Source of the DNA: Nitrospirota bacterium
GTDB lineage: Bacteria > Nitrospirota > Thermodesulfovibrionia > UBA6902
Assembly (NCBI GenBank): GCA_016213945.1
Contig: JACQZF010000014.1
Coordinates: 1 to 40,122 of the forward strand
Direction: 5' to 3'
Length of the DNA stretch: 40,122 nt
The notes under the pieces were generated by a model that searched no databases, was not told the origin of the DNA, and saw nothing but the letters and a program-made list of their open reading frames with translations. Positions 14,868 to 23,900 of the stretch are shown piece after piece (within the stretch, counting starts at the first letter, position 1; each line of letters starts with the position of its first letter). The translations under genes and the position numbers were made by a program.

Positions 14868-16411
14868 CAGAAAATCTCCATAAGATGTTTTGCTATCAGG
14901 CCCTCGCCTGCAAAAGCGTGCGTGTTTATATGTTTAAGTAAATTCTCCACCGTAGGGTGCATATAGCTCAGAAACACCTCCGGATAAAATCCGATCACGA
15001 AGATGAGCGCAAACAAAGGGGCCAGTGTAATTACTTCCCTCAGGTCTAAATCCCACAGAGGGTGATGGCCCGGTCCCCAGTTCGGGTTCGGCGTTTCAAA
15101 GAAGACCCTTTGATAAAGCCACAACATGTAGCCCGCGCCGAGGATAACGCCTGTTGCCGCGAGCACGCCGAATAATTTCTGCGCCTTGAACGCCCCGAAC
15201 AGAACCAGGAACTCACCGATGAACCCATTCGTGCCTGGCAGTCCTATTGAAGCAAAGGTCAGTATGATGAAGAGGCCTGCGTACCACGGGACGAGAGTGG
15301 CGAACCCGCCGTAATCGGCGATGACCCTCGTGTGGGTCCTCTCATAAATAATTCCTATCATTAAAAACAGCGCGCCTGTAATGATGCCGTGGTTGAGCAT
15401 CTGCAGTATCCCGCCTTCCATCCCCTGTGAATTCAGGGCGAATATACCGAGCGTGACATAACCCATATGGCTGACACTGGAATACGCGATAAGGCGTTTC
15501 AGGTCTTTCTGCGCGAGACAGACCAGCGCGCCGTACACAATTCCGATAACGGACAATACAAGCATCGGCGTCATAAAAAACCTTACCGCGTCAGGGAACA
15601 TCGGCATGGAGAACCTTAAGAACCCATAAGCCCCCATCTTGATCAAAACACCGGCAAGGATGACGCTGCCCGCAGTCGGCGCTTCCGTGTGAGCGTCAGG
15701 CAGCCACGTATGAACAGGGAACATCGGGACCTTTACGGCAAAAGCTGCAAAGAACGCGAGGAACAGCCAGAACTGAAGTTTCACGGGATAGTGGACTGTG
15801 CCCAGCGTTAAGATGTCTAACGTATTGCCGCCCGCGAAATACAGCACTATGATGCCGACCAGCATGAGCACGCTTCCCACGAGAGTATACAGGAAGAATT
15901 TTATTGCCGCATAGACCCTGTTCGGCCCTCCCCACACGCCTATTAAAAGGAACATGGGGATCAGCATCGCCTCCCAGAAGATGTAGAAGAGGAAGAAGTC
16001 CAGCGAGATAAACACGCCTGTCATCGCGGCTTCCACAGTGAGAATGGCTATGTGAAATTCTTTAACTTTATTCTCAATCGCCTTCCACGAGACAAGGACA
16101 CAGAGGATGCTCAGTAATGTCGTCAGAAAGACGAACAGGACGCTGATTCCGTCAACGCCGATAAAATAATTTATGCTCCACGAAGGTATCCACTGGTGCC
16201 TCTCCACAAACTGCATCTTGTAAGTTGTCTTGTCAAAGTTGGTCAAAAGGGGCAGTGAAATTACAAAAGTGGCCATTGTCACAAGGAGCGTGGTCCACCT
16301 TATCATGGCGGTGTTTCTCATAAAGAGCAGAAGCAGTGCGCCTAACACGGGCAGGAACACCGTGTAACTCAGTACCGGATAATTCAGTTGATTAAGAATC
16401 ACATTTTCCAT
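14867..16411 (-). CDS. nuoM: NADH-quinone oxidoreductase subunit M
   Basis: A 514-residue antiporter-like proton-pumping subunit of complex I with about 14 membrane helices. Family motifs: FYIFWEAMLIPMFLLIG (conserved helix Glu, about 142-158), VKVPMFPVHTWLPDAHTEAPT (about 223-243) and QKDLKRLIAYSSVSHMGYV (about 300-318). It is co-transcribed with nuoL upstream and nuoN downstream. A REP-like element fills the 126-bp gap to nuoL. Confidence 0.97.
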   Translation of the reverse strand: MENVILNQLNYPVLSYTVFLPVLGALLLLFMRNTAMIRWTTLLVTMATFVISLPLLTNFDKTTYKMQFVERHQWIPSWSINYFIGVDGISVLFVFLTTLLSILCVLVSWKAIENKVKEFHIAILTVEAAMTGVFISLDFFLFYIFWEAMLIPMFLLIGVWGGPNRVYAAIKFFLYTLVGSVLMLVGIIVLYFAGGNTLDILTLGTVHYPVKLQFWLFLAFFAAFAVKVPMFPVHTWLPDAHTEAPTAGSVILAGVLIKMGAYGFLRFSMPMFPDAVRFFMTPMLVLSVIGIVYGALVCLAQKDLKRLIAYSSVSHMGYVTLGIFALNSQGMEGGILQMLNHGIITGALFLMIGIIYERTHTRVIADYGGFATLVPWYAGLFIILTFASIGLPGTNGFIGEFLVLFGAFKAQKLFGVLAATGVILGAGYMLWLYQRVFFETPNPNWGPGHHPLWDLDLREVITLAPLFALIFVIGFYPEVFLSYMHPTVENLLKHINTHAFAGEGLIAKHLMEIF

Positions 16412-16434
16412 TTTAGCTGTACCTTGTTTTCTTC

Positions 16435-16507
16435 GTCATTCTCCGGCTTGACCGGAGAATCCAGTTGCTTTTTTCTGGATTCCCGCTCAACAAAATGCGG
16501 GAATGAC
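16435..16507. repeat. REP-like double hairpin between nuoL and nuoM
   Basis: Two palindromes (ATTCTCCGG/CCGGAGAAT and ATTCCCGC/GCGGGAAT) lie within outer GTCATTC...GAATGAC. It is closely related to 23812-23886 and more distantly to the elements at 18525, 20104 and 29025. Confidence 0.8.
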
Positions 16508-16537
16508 GCTTATGTATTATTTTAATAATCCTCATTA

Positions 16538-18460
16538 TCATTTCAAGAAAATCACATACCCGATTATGCACAGCGCGCCGAGCGCCATGACAAGCCCGTA
16601 ATTGGACAGCATGCCTGTCTGTATTTCCCGGAACTTTTTACTGAACGCGCCGACAAGGTTTGGCACACCGTTGACAATACCCTCTATTATCTTTACATCA
16701 AAGAAACCTAAAACAACCTTGTCCGACATTTTAAGAGTAGGCTTTACAAAAACCTTGTCATATATTTCATCTACGTAATATTTATTGAACAGCAGATTAT
16801 ATAAGGGCGTAAATTTTGAGACCGCTTCAAGCGGCATGTCCGGTTTCTTCACATACATTATGTAAGCGCCATACCATCCCCCAACCGCAACCAGGACAGA
16901 GGTCATCATGACCATTATCTCTTCAAGGTGCGAGCCTTCGCCGTGGGGATGCCCGAGCACCGGGCCAAGGAACTCGCCGATCTTGTCGCCGTGTTCCAAA
17001 ATAAGCGGAGGGATACCTGCATACCCGGCGAATATCGCCCCAAAGGCAAGGAACATCAAAGGAACAGTTATCACCTTTGGTGATTCATGCAGGTGGTGCT
17101 CCTGTTCATGCGTGCCCCGGAACTTTCCGTGAAATGTTAGAAATATCAGACGCCACGAATAGAAGGCTGTCATCAAAGCCACGATCGTTCCTAACAGCCA
17201 GAGGACCTTTCCAAGCTCTCCGCTTGAATAGGCCCGCCACAGGATCTCGTCCTTACTGAAAAATCCGGACAATCCAGGAATGCCGGTGATGCTCAGGGTG
17301 GCTATAACGAATACGGCATAAGTGACGGGCATATACTTTTTCAGCCCGCCCATCTTCTGCATATTCTGTTCATTACCAAGCGCGTGAATGACGCTTCCTG
17401 AACCAAGGAAGAGCAGCGCCTTGAAATACGCGTGTGTGTAGAGATGAAATATCCCGGCGGAATAAGCGCCCACTCCAAGGGCCAGGAACATATAGCCTAA
17501 CTGGCTGACCGTGGAATAAGCGATGACGCGTTTTATGTCATTTTGCACAAGACCGATAGAGGCCGCGAATATTGAAGTCACGCCGCCTACTATCGCCACA
17601 GTATTCATTGCCGTGTGTGAAAGGCTGAAGAGCGGGTTGCAGCGCGCCACTAAAAATACGCCAGCCGTGACCATTGTCGCAGCGTGTATCAAAGCGGAGA
17701 CAGGCGTGGGGCCTTCCATCGCGTCAGGCAGCCAGACATGAAGCGGCATCTGCGCGGATTTTCCGACAGCGCCGCAGAACAGCAGGAGGCATATTAATGT
17801 TATAAGATCAACGTCGCTGCCGAAGATATTTATTGTCTGCCCGGCTATGCTGCCCGCATCGCTGAAGACCTGCGTGTACTCAAGGCTCCCGTATGTAAGG
17901 AAGACGAGTATCACGCCAAGCCCGAACCCGAAGTCTCCGAACCTGTTGACGATGAACGCCTTTTTGCCAGCGTTGGCAGCCGACTTTTTTTCATACCAGA
18001 AACCTATCAGGAAATACGAACACAGACCGACCGCTTCCCATCCGAAATAAAGGAGCAGGAAATTGTTCGCCATAACGAGTATGAGCATGGAGAAGACGAA
18101 CAGGCTCAAATACGAGAAGAACCGGTAATAGCCTTTGTCGCCGTGCATGTAGCCGATGGAATAAATAAAGATCAAAGTGCTGATCGACGTGACGACAATA
18201 AGCATTATCGCGGTCAGTTGATCAATGAGAAAGCCGATTGTCACAGTAAAGGTGCCTGATACGATCCAGTTGTAAACGTTTATGTTGATAACGTTCCCGG
18301 AAGCAACATTCATAAAGGCGCTGAGCGCGAGGATAAAGGAACACGCAACAGCCGGCACCGCGATCCAGTGCGCCTTGTCTTTGATGAAGTTTCTGCCAAA
18401 CAGGATATTGATAATGAACGCAATCAACGGCAGTAACGGTATCAGTATATATTTCAGCAT
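16538..18460 (-). CDS. nuoL: NADH-quinone oxidoreductase subunit L
   Basis: A 640-residue subunit, the distal proton-pumping module of complex I, whose C-terminal lateral helix spans the membrane arm. Motifs: YFGWEAVGLCSYFLIGFWYEK (about 138-158), GKSAQMPLHVWLPDAMEGPTPVSALIHAATMVTAGVF split over about 232-270, and QNDIKRVIAYSTVSQLGYM near 305. The C-terminal section (about 510-640) supplies the lateral helix and final anchor. Length is normal. Flanked by REP-like repeats on both sides. Confidence 0.97.
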   Translation of the reverse strand: MLKYILIPLLPLIAFIINILFGRNFIKDKAHWIAVPAVACSFILALSAFMNVASGNVININVYNWIVSGTFTVTIGFLIDQLTAIMLIVVTSISTLIFIYSIGYMHGDKGYYRFFSYLSLFVFSMLILVMANNFLLLYFGWEAVGLCSYFLIGFWYEKKSAANAGKKAFIVNRFGDFGFGLGVILVFLTYGSLEYTQVFSDAGSIAGQTINIFGSDVDLITLICLLLFCGAVGKSAQMPLHVWLPDAMEGPTPVSALIHAATMVTAGVFLVARCNPLFSLSHTAMNTVAIVGGVTSIFAASIGLVQNDIKRVIAYSTVSQLGYMFLALGVGAYSAGIFHLYTHAYFKALLFLGSGSVIHALGNEQNMQKMGGLKKYMPVTYAVFVIATLSITGIPGLSGFFSKDEILWRAYSSGELGKVLWLLGTIVALMTAFYSWRLIFLTFHGKFRGTHEQEHHLHESPKVITVPLMFLAFGAIFAGYAGIPPLILEHGDKIGEFLGPVLGHPHGEGSHLEEIMVMMTSVLVAVGGWYGAYIMYVKKPDMPLEAVSKFTPLYNLLFNKYYVDEIYDKVFVKPTLKMSDKVVLGFFDVKIIEGIVNGVPNLVGAFSKKFREIQTGMLSNYGLVMALGALCIIGYVIFLK

Positions 18461-18524
18461 CTGTTTCTTTGCCTCATTGTAATGTTCATGCTGTTTAATT
18501 TATTCATCCTATTTTTCTTTTCCT

Positions 18525-18582
18525 TCATTCCGGCTTGTCCAAAATCCTGCTTCAGAAAGACTCCCGACAAGCGGGAGTGACA
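18525..18582. repeat. REP-like element between nuoK and nuoL
   Basis: TCATTCCGGCTTGTCC...CTCCCGACAAGCGGGAGTGACA forms an imperfect palindrome. It is a relative of the elements at 20104-20153 and 29025-29082. Confidence 0.75.
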
Positions 18583-18612
18583 TCTTCTCCCCTCTTAACT
18601 CTCAAACTCCTT

Positions 18613-18915
18613 CTACCCTTTCATCAAATTGATCTCATCCACCTTGATAGTGGGGTTGTTCCTGTAAAACGCGATCAGTATCGCCAGTCCGATCGCGGCC
18701 TCGGCAGCCGCTACGGTTATGATGAAGAATACGAGTATCTGCCCTCTCATGGACTGAAGATAATGACTGAACGCCACAAGGCTGATGTTCACAGAATTCA
18801 GCATCAGTTCCAGGGACAGAAAAATAAGTATCAGATTACGCCTTGAAAGAAAACCGAACACGCCGATGCTGAACATCACCGCGCTAAGTAATATGTACCA
18901 GCTTAACGGGACCAT
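18613..18915 (-). CDS. nuoK: NADH-quinone oxidoreductase subunit K
   Basis: A 100-residue, three-helix membrane subunit (MrpC-like) of complex I. Helix 2 holds [20 protein letters not shown] with the conserved Glu that takes part in proton transfer, and helix 3 contains [18 protein letters not shown]. Standard length. It lies between nuoJ and nuoL; the gaps on both sides carry repeats. Confidence 0.96.
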   Translation of the reverse strand: MVPLSWYILLSAVMFSIGVFGFLSRRNLILIFLSLELMLNSVNISLVAFSHYLQSMRGQILVFFIITVAAAEAAIGLAILIAFYRNNPTIKVDEINLMKG

Positions 18916-18927
18916 AGCTCTCTCCTG

Positions 18928-19000
18928 GAGAATTCAAAATTCAAAATTGAAAATTCAAAATGAATGAATTCTCCAATCTTGAATCTTGAATCTTGAATTT
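18928..19000. repeat. AATTC/TTGAAT inverted tandem repeat between nuoJ and nuoK
   Basis: Tandem ATTCAAAATTCAAAATTGAAAATTCAAAA units on one side and ATCTTGAATCTTGAATCTTGAATTT on the other meet at a GAATTC-containing centre, giving a long imperfect inverted repeat in the intergenic gap. Confidence 0.7.
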
Positions 19001-19515
19001 CATTCAATCTTCCTCTTTGCCAAAACTACCGCGCCAACTACGGCTACCAATAAGATCAATGACGCTATCTCAAAGGGCAGTAAGAACTCAGAGTATAAGA
19101 CCTTGCCGACGGTCATGATATGGCCGTCCGATCTTACCGCGTCTATACTGTATGGCCCTAACGGCGCGATCACGGCAATCTTGCCGACTATCATAATCAA
19201 GAACACCGCAAGGACCACGCCTATGCCTATTCCGAGAGGCCACTGCTTCTGGAACCTCTTTTCCGTCTCTTCCTTCCGCAAATTAAGCATCATGATGACA
19301 AACAGGAACAGGACAAGTATCGCTCCGGCGTATATTATTATCTGTATGGCGGCCAAAAACTCAGCGTTCAGGAAAAGGTAAAGCGCCGCGATGTGGGCAA
19401 AGAGGATAAGCATATACAAAACGCTGTGGACCGGGTTCTTCCTCGTCACTACCATGAGGGACAATCCTGTCATCATGACCGCAAAATAGGCAAAGAATAA
19501 CTGCGGTGTGCTCAT
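19000..19515 (-). CDS. nuoJ: NADH-quinone oxidoreductase subunit J
   Basis: A 171-residue membrane subunit of complex I with five hydrophobic helices. The third helix region reads FLAAIQIIIYAGAILVLFLFVIMML, the NuoJ hallmark that includes the pi-bulge segment coupling quinone reduction to proton movement. The start overlaps the nuoI stop by four bases (ATGA), so translation is coupled. Confidence 0.96.
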   Translation of the reverse strand: MSTPQLFFAYFAVMMTGLSLMVVTRKNPVHSVLYMLILFAHIAALYLFLNAEFLAAIQIIIYAGAILVLFLFVIMMLNLRKEETEKRFQKQWPLGIGIGVVLAVFLIMIVGKIAVIAPLGPYSIDAVRSDGHIMTVGKVLYSEFLLPFEIASLILLVAVVGAVVLAKRKIE

Positions 19516-20060
19516 TTCCGTGTCCTCTCTTCCTCTTTAGTTACCTGCTGAGTTCCGAAGTCCACAGCTTTCGGCCTCCAGAATTTCTCCAGGTACATTT
19601 TCCCCTTATCTCCTGCCATGTATTTGTCCCAGTTTTCCAGGAGGCGTTCCTTTGTATAATAAAATTCCTCCCTGGTGTAACCGGAATATTCGAAGTGGTC
19701 GGTAAGCACGACCGCCCCGAACGGGCAGGCCTCCACGCAATATGCACAGTAAACACATCTCAAAACTTCTATCTCATATCTGTCCACAACCTTTTTGTGG
19801 TTTTCGTCTTCGCTTGTATAAATATGTATGCACTGCGAAGGGCACATTGCAGCGCAGAGGCCGCAGCCCACGCATTTCTCCTTGCCTGTCTCAGCGTCCT
19901 TCACAAGCGCGTGAAGGCCCCTTGATCCGGGGAAAGGCTCCCTCTTCTCCTTTGGATACTGCCTCGTGACCGCGGGAGTGACCATATGCTTGAATGTTAG
20001 GGCAAGCCCCTGGAGGATTTCTACGAAGAATACTTTTTTAATGAGTTCGTTAACAGTCAT
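19512..20060 (-). CDS. nuoI: NADH-quinone oxidoreductase subunit I
   Basis: A 182-residue ferredoxin-like subunit of the complex I peripheral arm, carrying clusters N6a and N6b that pass electrons toward the quinone site. Two [4Fe-4S] motifs are intact: CVGCGLCAAMCP and CVYCAYCVEACPFGAV (about 60-115). An N-terminal amphipathic helix (FVEILQGLALTFKHMVTPAVT) sits at the membrane. It overlaps nuoJ by four bases; a REP-like repeat separates it from nuoH. Confidence 0.97.
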   Translation of the reverse strand: MTVNELIKKVFFVEILQGLALTFKHMVTPAVTRQYPKEKREPFPGSRGLHALVKDAETGKEKCVGCGLCAAMCPSQCIHIYTSEDENHKKVVDRYEIEVLRCVYCAYCVEACPFGAVVLTDHFEYSGYTREEFYYTKERLLENWDKYMAGDKGKMYLEKFWRPKAVDFGTQQVTKEEERTRK

Positions 20061-20103
20061 ATTTTTTTATCTAATTTAAAAATCCAGTCTGTTTGTATTC
20101 ACG

Positions 20104-20153
20104 CCCGGTCGGGAATCCTTCTCTAAGAAAGATTCCCGACAAGCCGGAATGAC
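20104..20153. repeat. REP-like element between nuoH and nuoI
   Basis: GTCGGGAATCCTT...AAGATTCCCGACAAGCCGGAATGAC forms a stem of about 10 bp (GTCGGGAATC/GATTCCCGAC) with a flanking GGAATGAC. Related to the elements at 18525 and 29025. Confidence 0.75.
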
Positions 20154-20183
20154 ATTTTCGTGCCAGTGACATTATATCTGTTA

Positions 20184-21161
20184 TTATTTCCATAAAATTT
20201 TTATCAATCCCGTCACCACTATATTCGCCAATGCCAGGGGTATGAATATCTTCCAACCGAGGCTCATGAGCTGGTCATATCTGTATCTGGGCAAAGTCGC
20301 CCTTATCCAGAAATAGAAAAATATACAGCCGTATATCTTCAGTAAAAGCCAGACAATCTTCGGGACCCCGGCGAATATTCCAAAATCAGGGCCGTTCCAT
20401 CCGCCTAAAAAGCAAATGGTTCCCAGTGCCGACATTATGAACATCCCCGCGTATTCAGCCATAAAGAACAGGCCGAAGCGCATCCCGCTGTATTCCGTGG
20501 CATAGCCTGCCACCAGTTCTGTCTCTGCCTCAGGCAGATCAAATGGCGCCCTGTTTGTCTCGGCGATGGCCGACATGACGAATATTAAACAGGCGACCGG
20601 CTGTGAGAAGATAAACCAGTGCCCGGACTGCGCCCTTACAATATCCGAAAGATTAGCGCTGCTCGACATCATCATGACGCCGACAAGGCTCAGCCCCATC
20701 GAGATCTCATAGCTGATGACCTGCGCTGATGAGCGCAATCCGCCAAGGAATGAATACTTTGAATTGGACGCCCATCCGGCAAGTATAACGCTGTAGGCGC
20801 CGACAGATGATAGCGCAAGCATATATAAAATCCCAATGTTAAGATTGGCAATTGAAAAATTCTTCCATAACGGTATGACGGCAAGCGAAGATACCGCGGA
20901 GATCACTCCGATGACAGGGGCTATATAGAATATCGGCTTGTCCGCGTTTGCAGGTATTATGTCTTCTTTAAAGAACAGCTTTAGAAAATCCGCAATCGGC
21001 TGAAGCAGGCCGTGCCAGCCTACTCTCATAGGGCCGAGCCGCGCCTGCATATGGCCGATGACCTTCCTCTCGAAATACACAACATACGCCACATGAAGTA
21101 AAAGCACGTTGACCGCTATAAATGTCTTAAGGAATATCCAGAACATGTCCGTAATTGTCAT
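20184..21161 (-). CDS. nuoH: NADH-quinone oxidoreductase subunit H
   Basis: A 325-residue membrane subunit that forms much of the quinone-binding chamber at the base of the complex I peripheral arm. Eight or so helices. Family motifs: VYFERKVIGHMQARLGPMRVG (about 28-48), FDLPEAETELVAGYATEYSGM (about 208-228, the acidic loop near quinone) and FWIRATLPRYRYDQLM near 287. Length is normal. Separated from nuoG by an SPLDKGG-type repeat and from nuoI by a REP-like element. Confidence 0.97.
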   Translation of the reverse strand: MTITDMFWIFLKTFIAVNVLLLHVAYVVYFERKVIGHMQARLGPMRVGWHGLLQPIADFLKLFFKEDIIPANADKPIFYIAPVIGVISAVSSLAVIPLWKNFSIANLNIGILYMLALSSVGAYSVILAGWASNSKYSFLGGLRSSAQVISYEISMGLSLVGVMMMSSSANLSDIVRAQSGHWFIFSQPVACLIFVMSAIAETNRAPFDLPEAETELVAGYATEYSGMRFGLFFMAEYAGMFIMSALGTICFLGGWNGPDFGIFAGVPKIVWLLLKIYGCIFFYFWIRATLPRYRYDQLMSLGWKIFIPLALANIVVTGLIKILWK

Positions 21162-21174
21162 AGTTTTAACCTCA

Positions 21175-21220
21175 CCCCCTTTTAATTCCCCCTTTACTAA
21201 GGGGGGACAGAGAGGGGTGT
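21175..21220. repeat. SPLDKGG-type dispersed repeat between nuoG and nuoH
   Basis: CTCACCCCCTTTTAATTCCCCC...TAAGGGGGGACAGAGAGGGGTGT is the reverse complement, with few changes, of the copy inside comEC at 1699-1745. Confidence 0.75.
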
Positions 21221-23784
21221 TACAATTTTTTAATCTTGACCTCGCAGCCCTCGATGCCGGGGGCCTTTGTTACTTTATCAATATTGCAAGTCATTAAACT
21301 GTAAACTCCGTCACCCTGAAAATTATTGCTGAAATAAACCCTGTTGTCCTTAATCGATTCATCAATGGAAACGGCCGCCTCCCTGCTTCCTGTCTGGGTG
21401 AAGAACTGCACCCTGTCTCCTTCATTCAACCCCAGCTTTTCCGCGCTCTTCGCGCCGACCTTCAGGGCCGGTTCAGGGTACATCTTCAGAAGCGCGGGCG
21501 ACCTCCTCGAAAGCGTGCCTGAATGATACAGCGGTTTTTCAACCGACAGGTAAAAATCTTCTTTATATTGATTTGCGACATAAGACGCTTCAGGCACTTC
21601 ACTTATCTCTCCCCTGAGAGGCTCCCCGAGATAAGGCCATAAACAATTTCCGTAGCTTATTTCACGGTATGTAAGATCGCGGTAAAGAGGAGAGACCTTT
21701 GCCATCTCATCCATGATGTCCTTTGACTCGGCGTAATCCATCCTGTATCCCATTTTATTAGATACCTCGGAAATGATCCTCCAGTCTTCCATGCCGTGTG
21801 ATACCTCCACCGCCTTCTTCTGCAATTGGATCCTGCGTTCGAGATTTGTATATGTGCCTGTCTTCTCCGTCCATCCCAGGGCTGGCAAAACCACGTCGGC
21901 AATCTCCGCGGTCTCGGTAAGGAAGATGTCCTGCACCACGAGGAAATCAAGAGCTTTAAGGGACTCTTTTATGTAAAATTTGCCCGGAAGATTAAACACG
22001 GGGTTCTCTCCCATGAGGTATAAGGCTTTTATTTTATTACCCCTCGCGCCTTCAATTATTTCAAAAAGAGTCATGCCGTCATCTTCAGGAATTGCGCCGT
22101 TCCACAAGTCTTCAAACTTCCTCTTGAAATCATGAATGCTCAGAGGTCTTCCGCCTGGGAGCATGTCGGGAACGCATCCCGCGTCAATGAGCCCCTGCTC
22201 GTTGGGTTTTTCAGAGAGAAGATACAGTCTCGCCTCAAGTAAATATGTAAGTCCGGCAATGGCGAAAAGCGCCCTGTGCCCGTCGGTGCGCTGCACAATA
22301 TCCATGCCCAGGACAATGGAGGTTGAAGGGCTGCTCATAAGTATATTTTTAAGTTCATCGAATCCCTGTACATTTTTATTTCCGGCTGACTTTTCAGAAA
22401 GCATCCTGATCCCTTTGTCTATGGCTGAAATCTCACCGCGCACCCCCTTTGCATGAGAGATCTCAACCAAGAGGGCGTCAAGCAAATCGGCTTCCTTAAA
22501 CACCTCGGGGACCAATTGAAGGGTCTTGAATCTCTCAAGTCCTTTTGCGTTGCCTAACACGATAATCTTTGCGCCTCTCCTTGCTGCCTCCCTGATGGAA
22601 AGGCCGAGTATCGGATTGATCGCGGTAGGATCGCCGCCGAGCACCAGGATAGTCTCTGAATTTTTCAGGCCCTCTATGATATTGGCTGTTATGCCCTGGC
22701 CGAGTACGTCTTCAAAATACTTCTGCGCTGCTGCGAATCCCGTCCTTGAGATCGAATCGATATTGTTTGTGCCGCACGCCATGCGCATGAACTTCTGGAA
22801 CACATAGTTATCTTCATTTGAGCATCTCGGTGAGGCGATGCCCGCGATGGCGGAGCCGCCGTCCGCTTTTTTTATCTTTGTCAATTTGTCTGCGATAATG
22901 GTCAACGCCTCGCTCCATGTGCTCTCCTCAAGCTTGCCGTTCTTTCTGACAAGAGGGGTTTTAAGCCTGTCGGGGCTGTTTATGTATTCGTAGCCGAACC
23001 TGCCCCTTGAGCAAAGGAGTCCTTTATTTAATCCAAAACCGATTTTGGGTATCACGCGCTTAATGGATTCATCTCTCACCTGCACGACAAGGGAACACCC
23101 GACGCCGCAGTATGAACAGACCGTCTCCACTTCCCTGTCCACCTGCCACGGTCTGAAACTGTGAATGTAGAGGCGGCTCAGTATCGCGCCCACGGGACAG
23201 ACTGTCAGACAGTTGCCGCAGTATTCGCAGTTAAATGAGGCCGAAGAAAAAGGCTCCATTCTTGAATATCCGGCCCTCCCCATGATCGAGATGGCGGAAG
23301 CGCCCTGAACGTCATTGCACATCCTGACGCACCTTGTGCAGACAACGCACCTCTCCATGTTTCTCGCAAGTATCTGGTCCTTGTGGCTCTCCGGGACCCT
23401 CCGTTTTTCTTCCTTGAACCTTCCGACCGTAGGCCCGTATTTTTTTACGAGGTCCTGCAGTTCACACTCTCCTGCCTTGTCGCAATAAGGGCAGTCCAGC
23501 GGATGATTAATGAGCAGAAATTCCAGTATCCCGCGCCGCACCCTGGAAATTGTCTCGGACTCCGTCCTTACGATCATGCCGTCAGCAGCGGTCAGGGTGC
23601 ACGCTGTCTGGAGCCTCGGCATCCTCTCAACCTCCACCACGCAAAGCCTGCATCCTCCGAAAGGTTTCACCGCCTCGTGATAGCAGAGAGTGGGGATCTT
23701 TATACCCGCCTGCTTTGCCGCTTCAAGCACGGTCACCGGCTTTTCCAGTGTGATCTCTTTGTCGTTTATGGTCAGTGTTATCAT
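21220..23784 (-). CDS. nuoG: NADH-quinone oxidoreductase subunit G
   Basis: An 854-residue Fe-S subunit of the NADH-dehydrogenase arm. Cys ligands in order: plant-type [2Fe-2S] (C34, C45, C48, C62); His/Cys cluster (H94, C98, C101, C107); then eight cysteines in two CxxCxxCxxxC motifs (C146-C156 and C186-C196), where classical NuoG has ligands for only one [4Fe-4S]; and an N7-like cluster (C223, C226, C230, C258). A molybdopterin-oxidoreductase-like domain follows, with a C-terminal dinucleotide-binding-like fold (about 735-850). The extra cysteines recall [FeFe]-hydrogenase and NAD-linked formate dehydrogenase subunits, but the operon context fixes it as NuoG. Confidence 0.95.
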   Translation of the reverse strand: MITLTINDKEITLEKPVTVLEAAKQAGIKIPTLCYHEAVKPFGGCRLCVVEVERMPRLQTACTLTAADGMIVRTESETISRVRRGILEFLLINHPLDCPYCDKAGECELQDLVKKYGPTVGRFKEEKRRVPESHKDQILARNMERCVVCTRCVRMCNDVQGASAISIMGRAGYSRMEPFSSASFNCEYCGNCLTVCPVGAILSRLYIHSFRPWQVDREVETVCSYCGVGCSLVVQVRDESIKRVIPKIGFGLNKGLLCSRGRFGYEYINSPDRLKTPLVRKNGKLEESTWSEALTIIADKLTKIKKADGGSAIAGIASPRCSNEDNYVFQKFMRMACGTNNIDSISRTGFAAAQKYFEDVLGQGITANIIEGLKNSETILVLGGDPTAINPILGLSIREAARRGAKIIVLGNAKGLERFKTLQLVPEVFKEADLLDALLVEISHAKGVRGEISAIDKGIRMLSEKSAGNKNVQGFDELKNILMSSPSTSIVLGMDIVQRTDGHRALFAIAGLTYLLEARLYLLSEKPNEQGLIDAGCVPDMLPGGRPLSIHDFKRKFEDLWNGAIPEDDGMTLFEIIEGARGNKIKALYLMGENPVFNLPGKFYIKESLKALDFLVVQDIFLTETAEIADVVLPALGWTEKTGTYTNLERRIQLQKKAVEVSHGMEDWRIISEVSNKMGYRMDYAESKDIMDEMAKVSPLYRDLTYREISYGNCLWPYLGEPLRGEISEVPEASYVANQYKEDFYLSVEKPLYHSGTLSRRSPALLKMYPEPALKVGAKSAEKLGLNEGDRVQFFTQTGSREAAVSIDESIKDNRVYFSNNFQGDGVYSLMTCNIDKVTKAPGIEGCEVKIKKL

Positions 23785-23811
23785 AATTAGTTTATAAATT
23801 CCATTTTGTCT

Positions 23812-23886
23812 GTCATTCCGGCAGTCCTTAAGCCGGAATCTATTTTTTATTCTCTGGATTCCCGCTCAACAGACTGCGGGAATGAC
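23812..23886. repeat. REP-like double hairpin between nuoF and nuoG
   Basis: GTCATTCCGGCAG...AAGCCGGAAT and GGATTCCCGC...GCGGGAATGAC form two hairpins. The second half is nearly identical to that of 16435-16507. Confidence 0.8.
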
Positions 23887-23900
23887 GCAAAGAATAAATT

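Noticed and set aside
21220-23784. Formate dehydrogenase or [FeFe]-hydrogenase-type subunit instead of NuoG
   Set aside because: The two extra cysteine motifs allow it, but the gene is in a full nuo operon at the usual nuoG position and has the NuoG His/Cys and N7-like sites. No hydrogenase H-cluster motifs are present.
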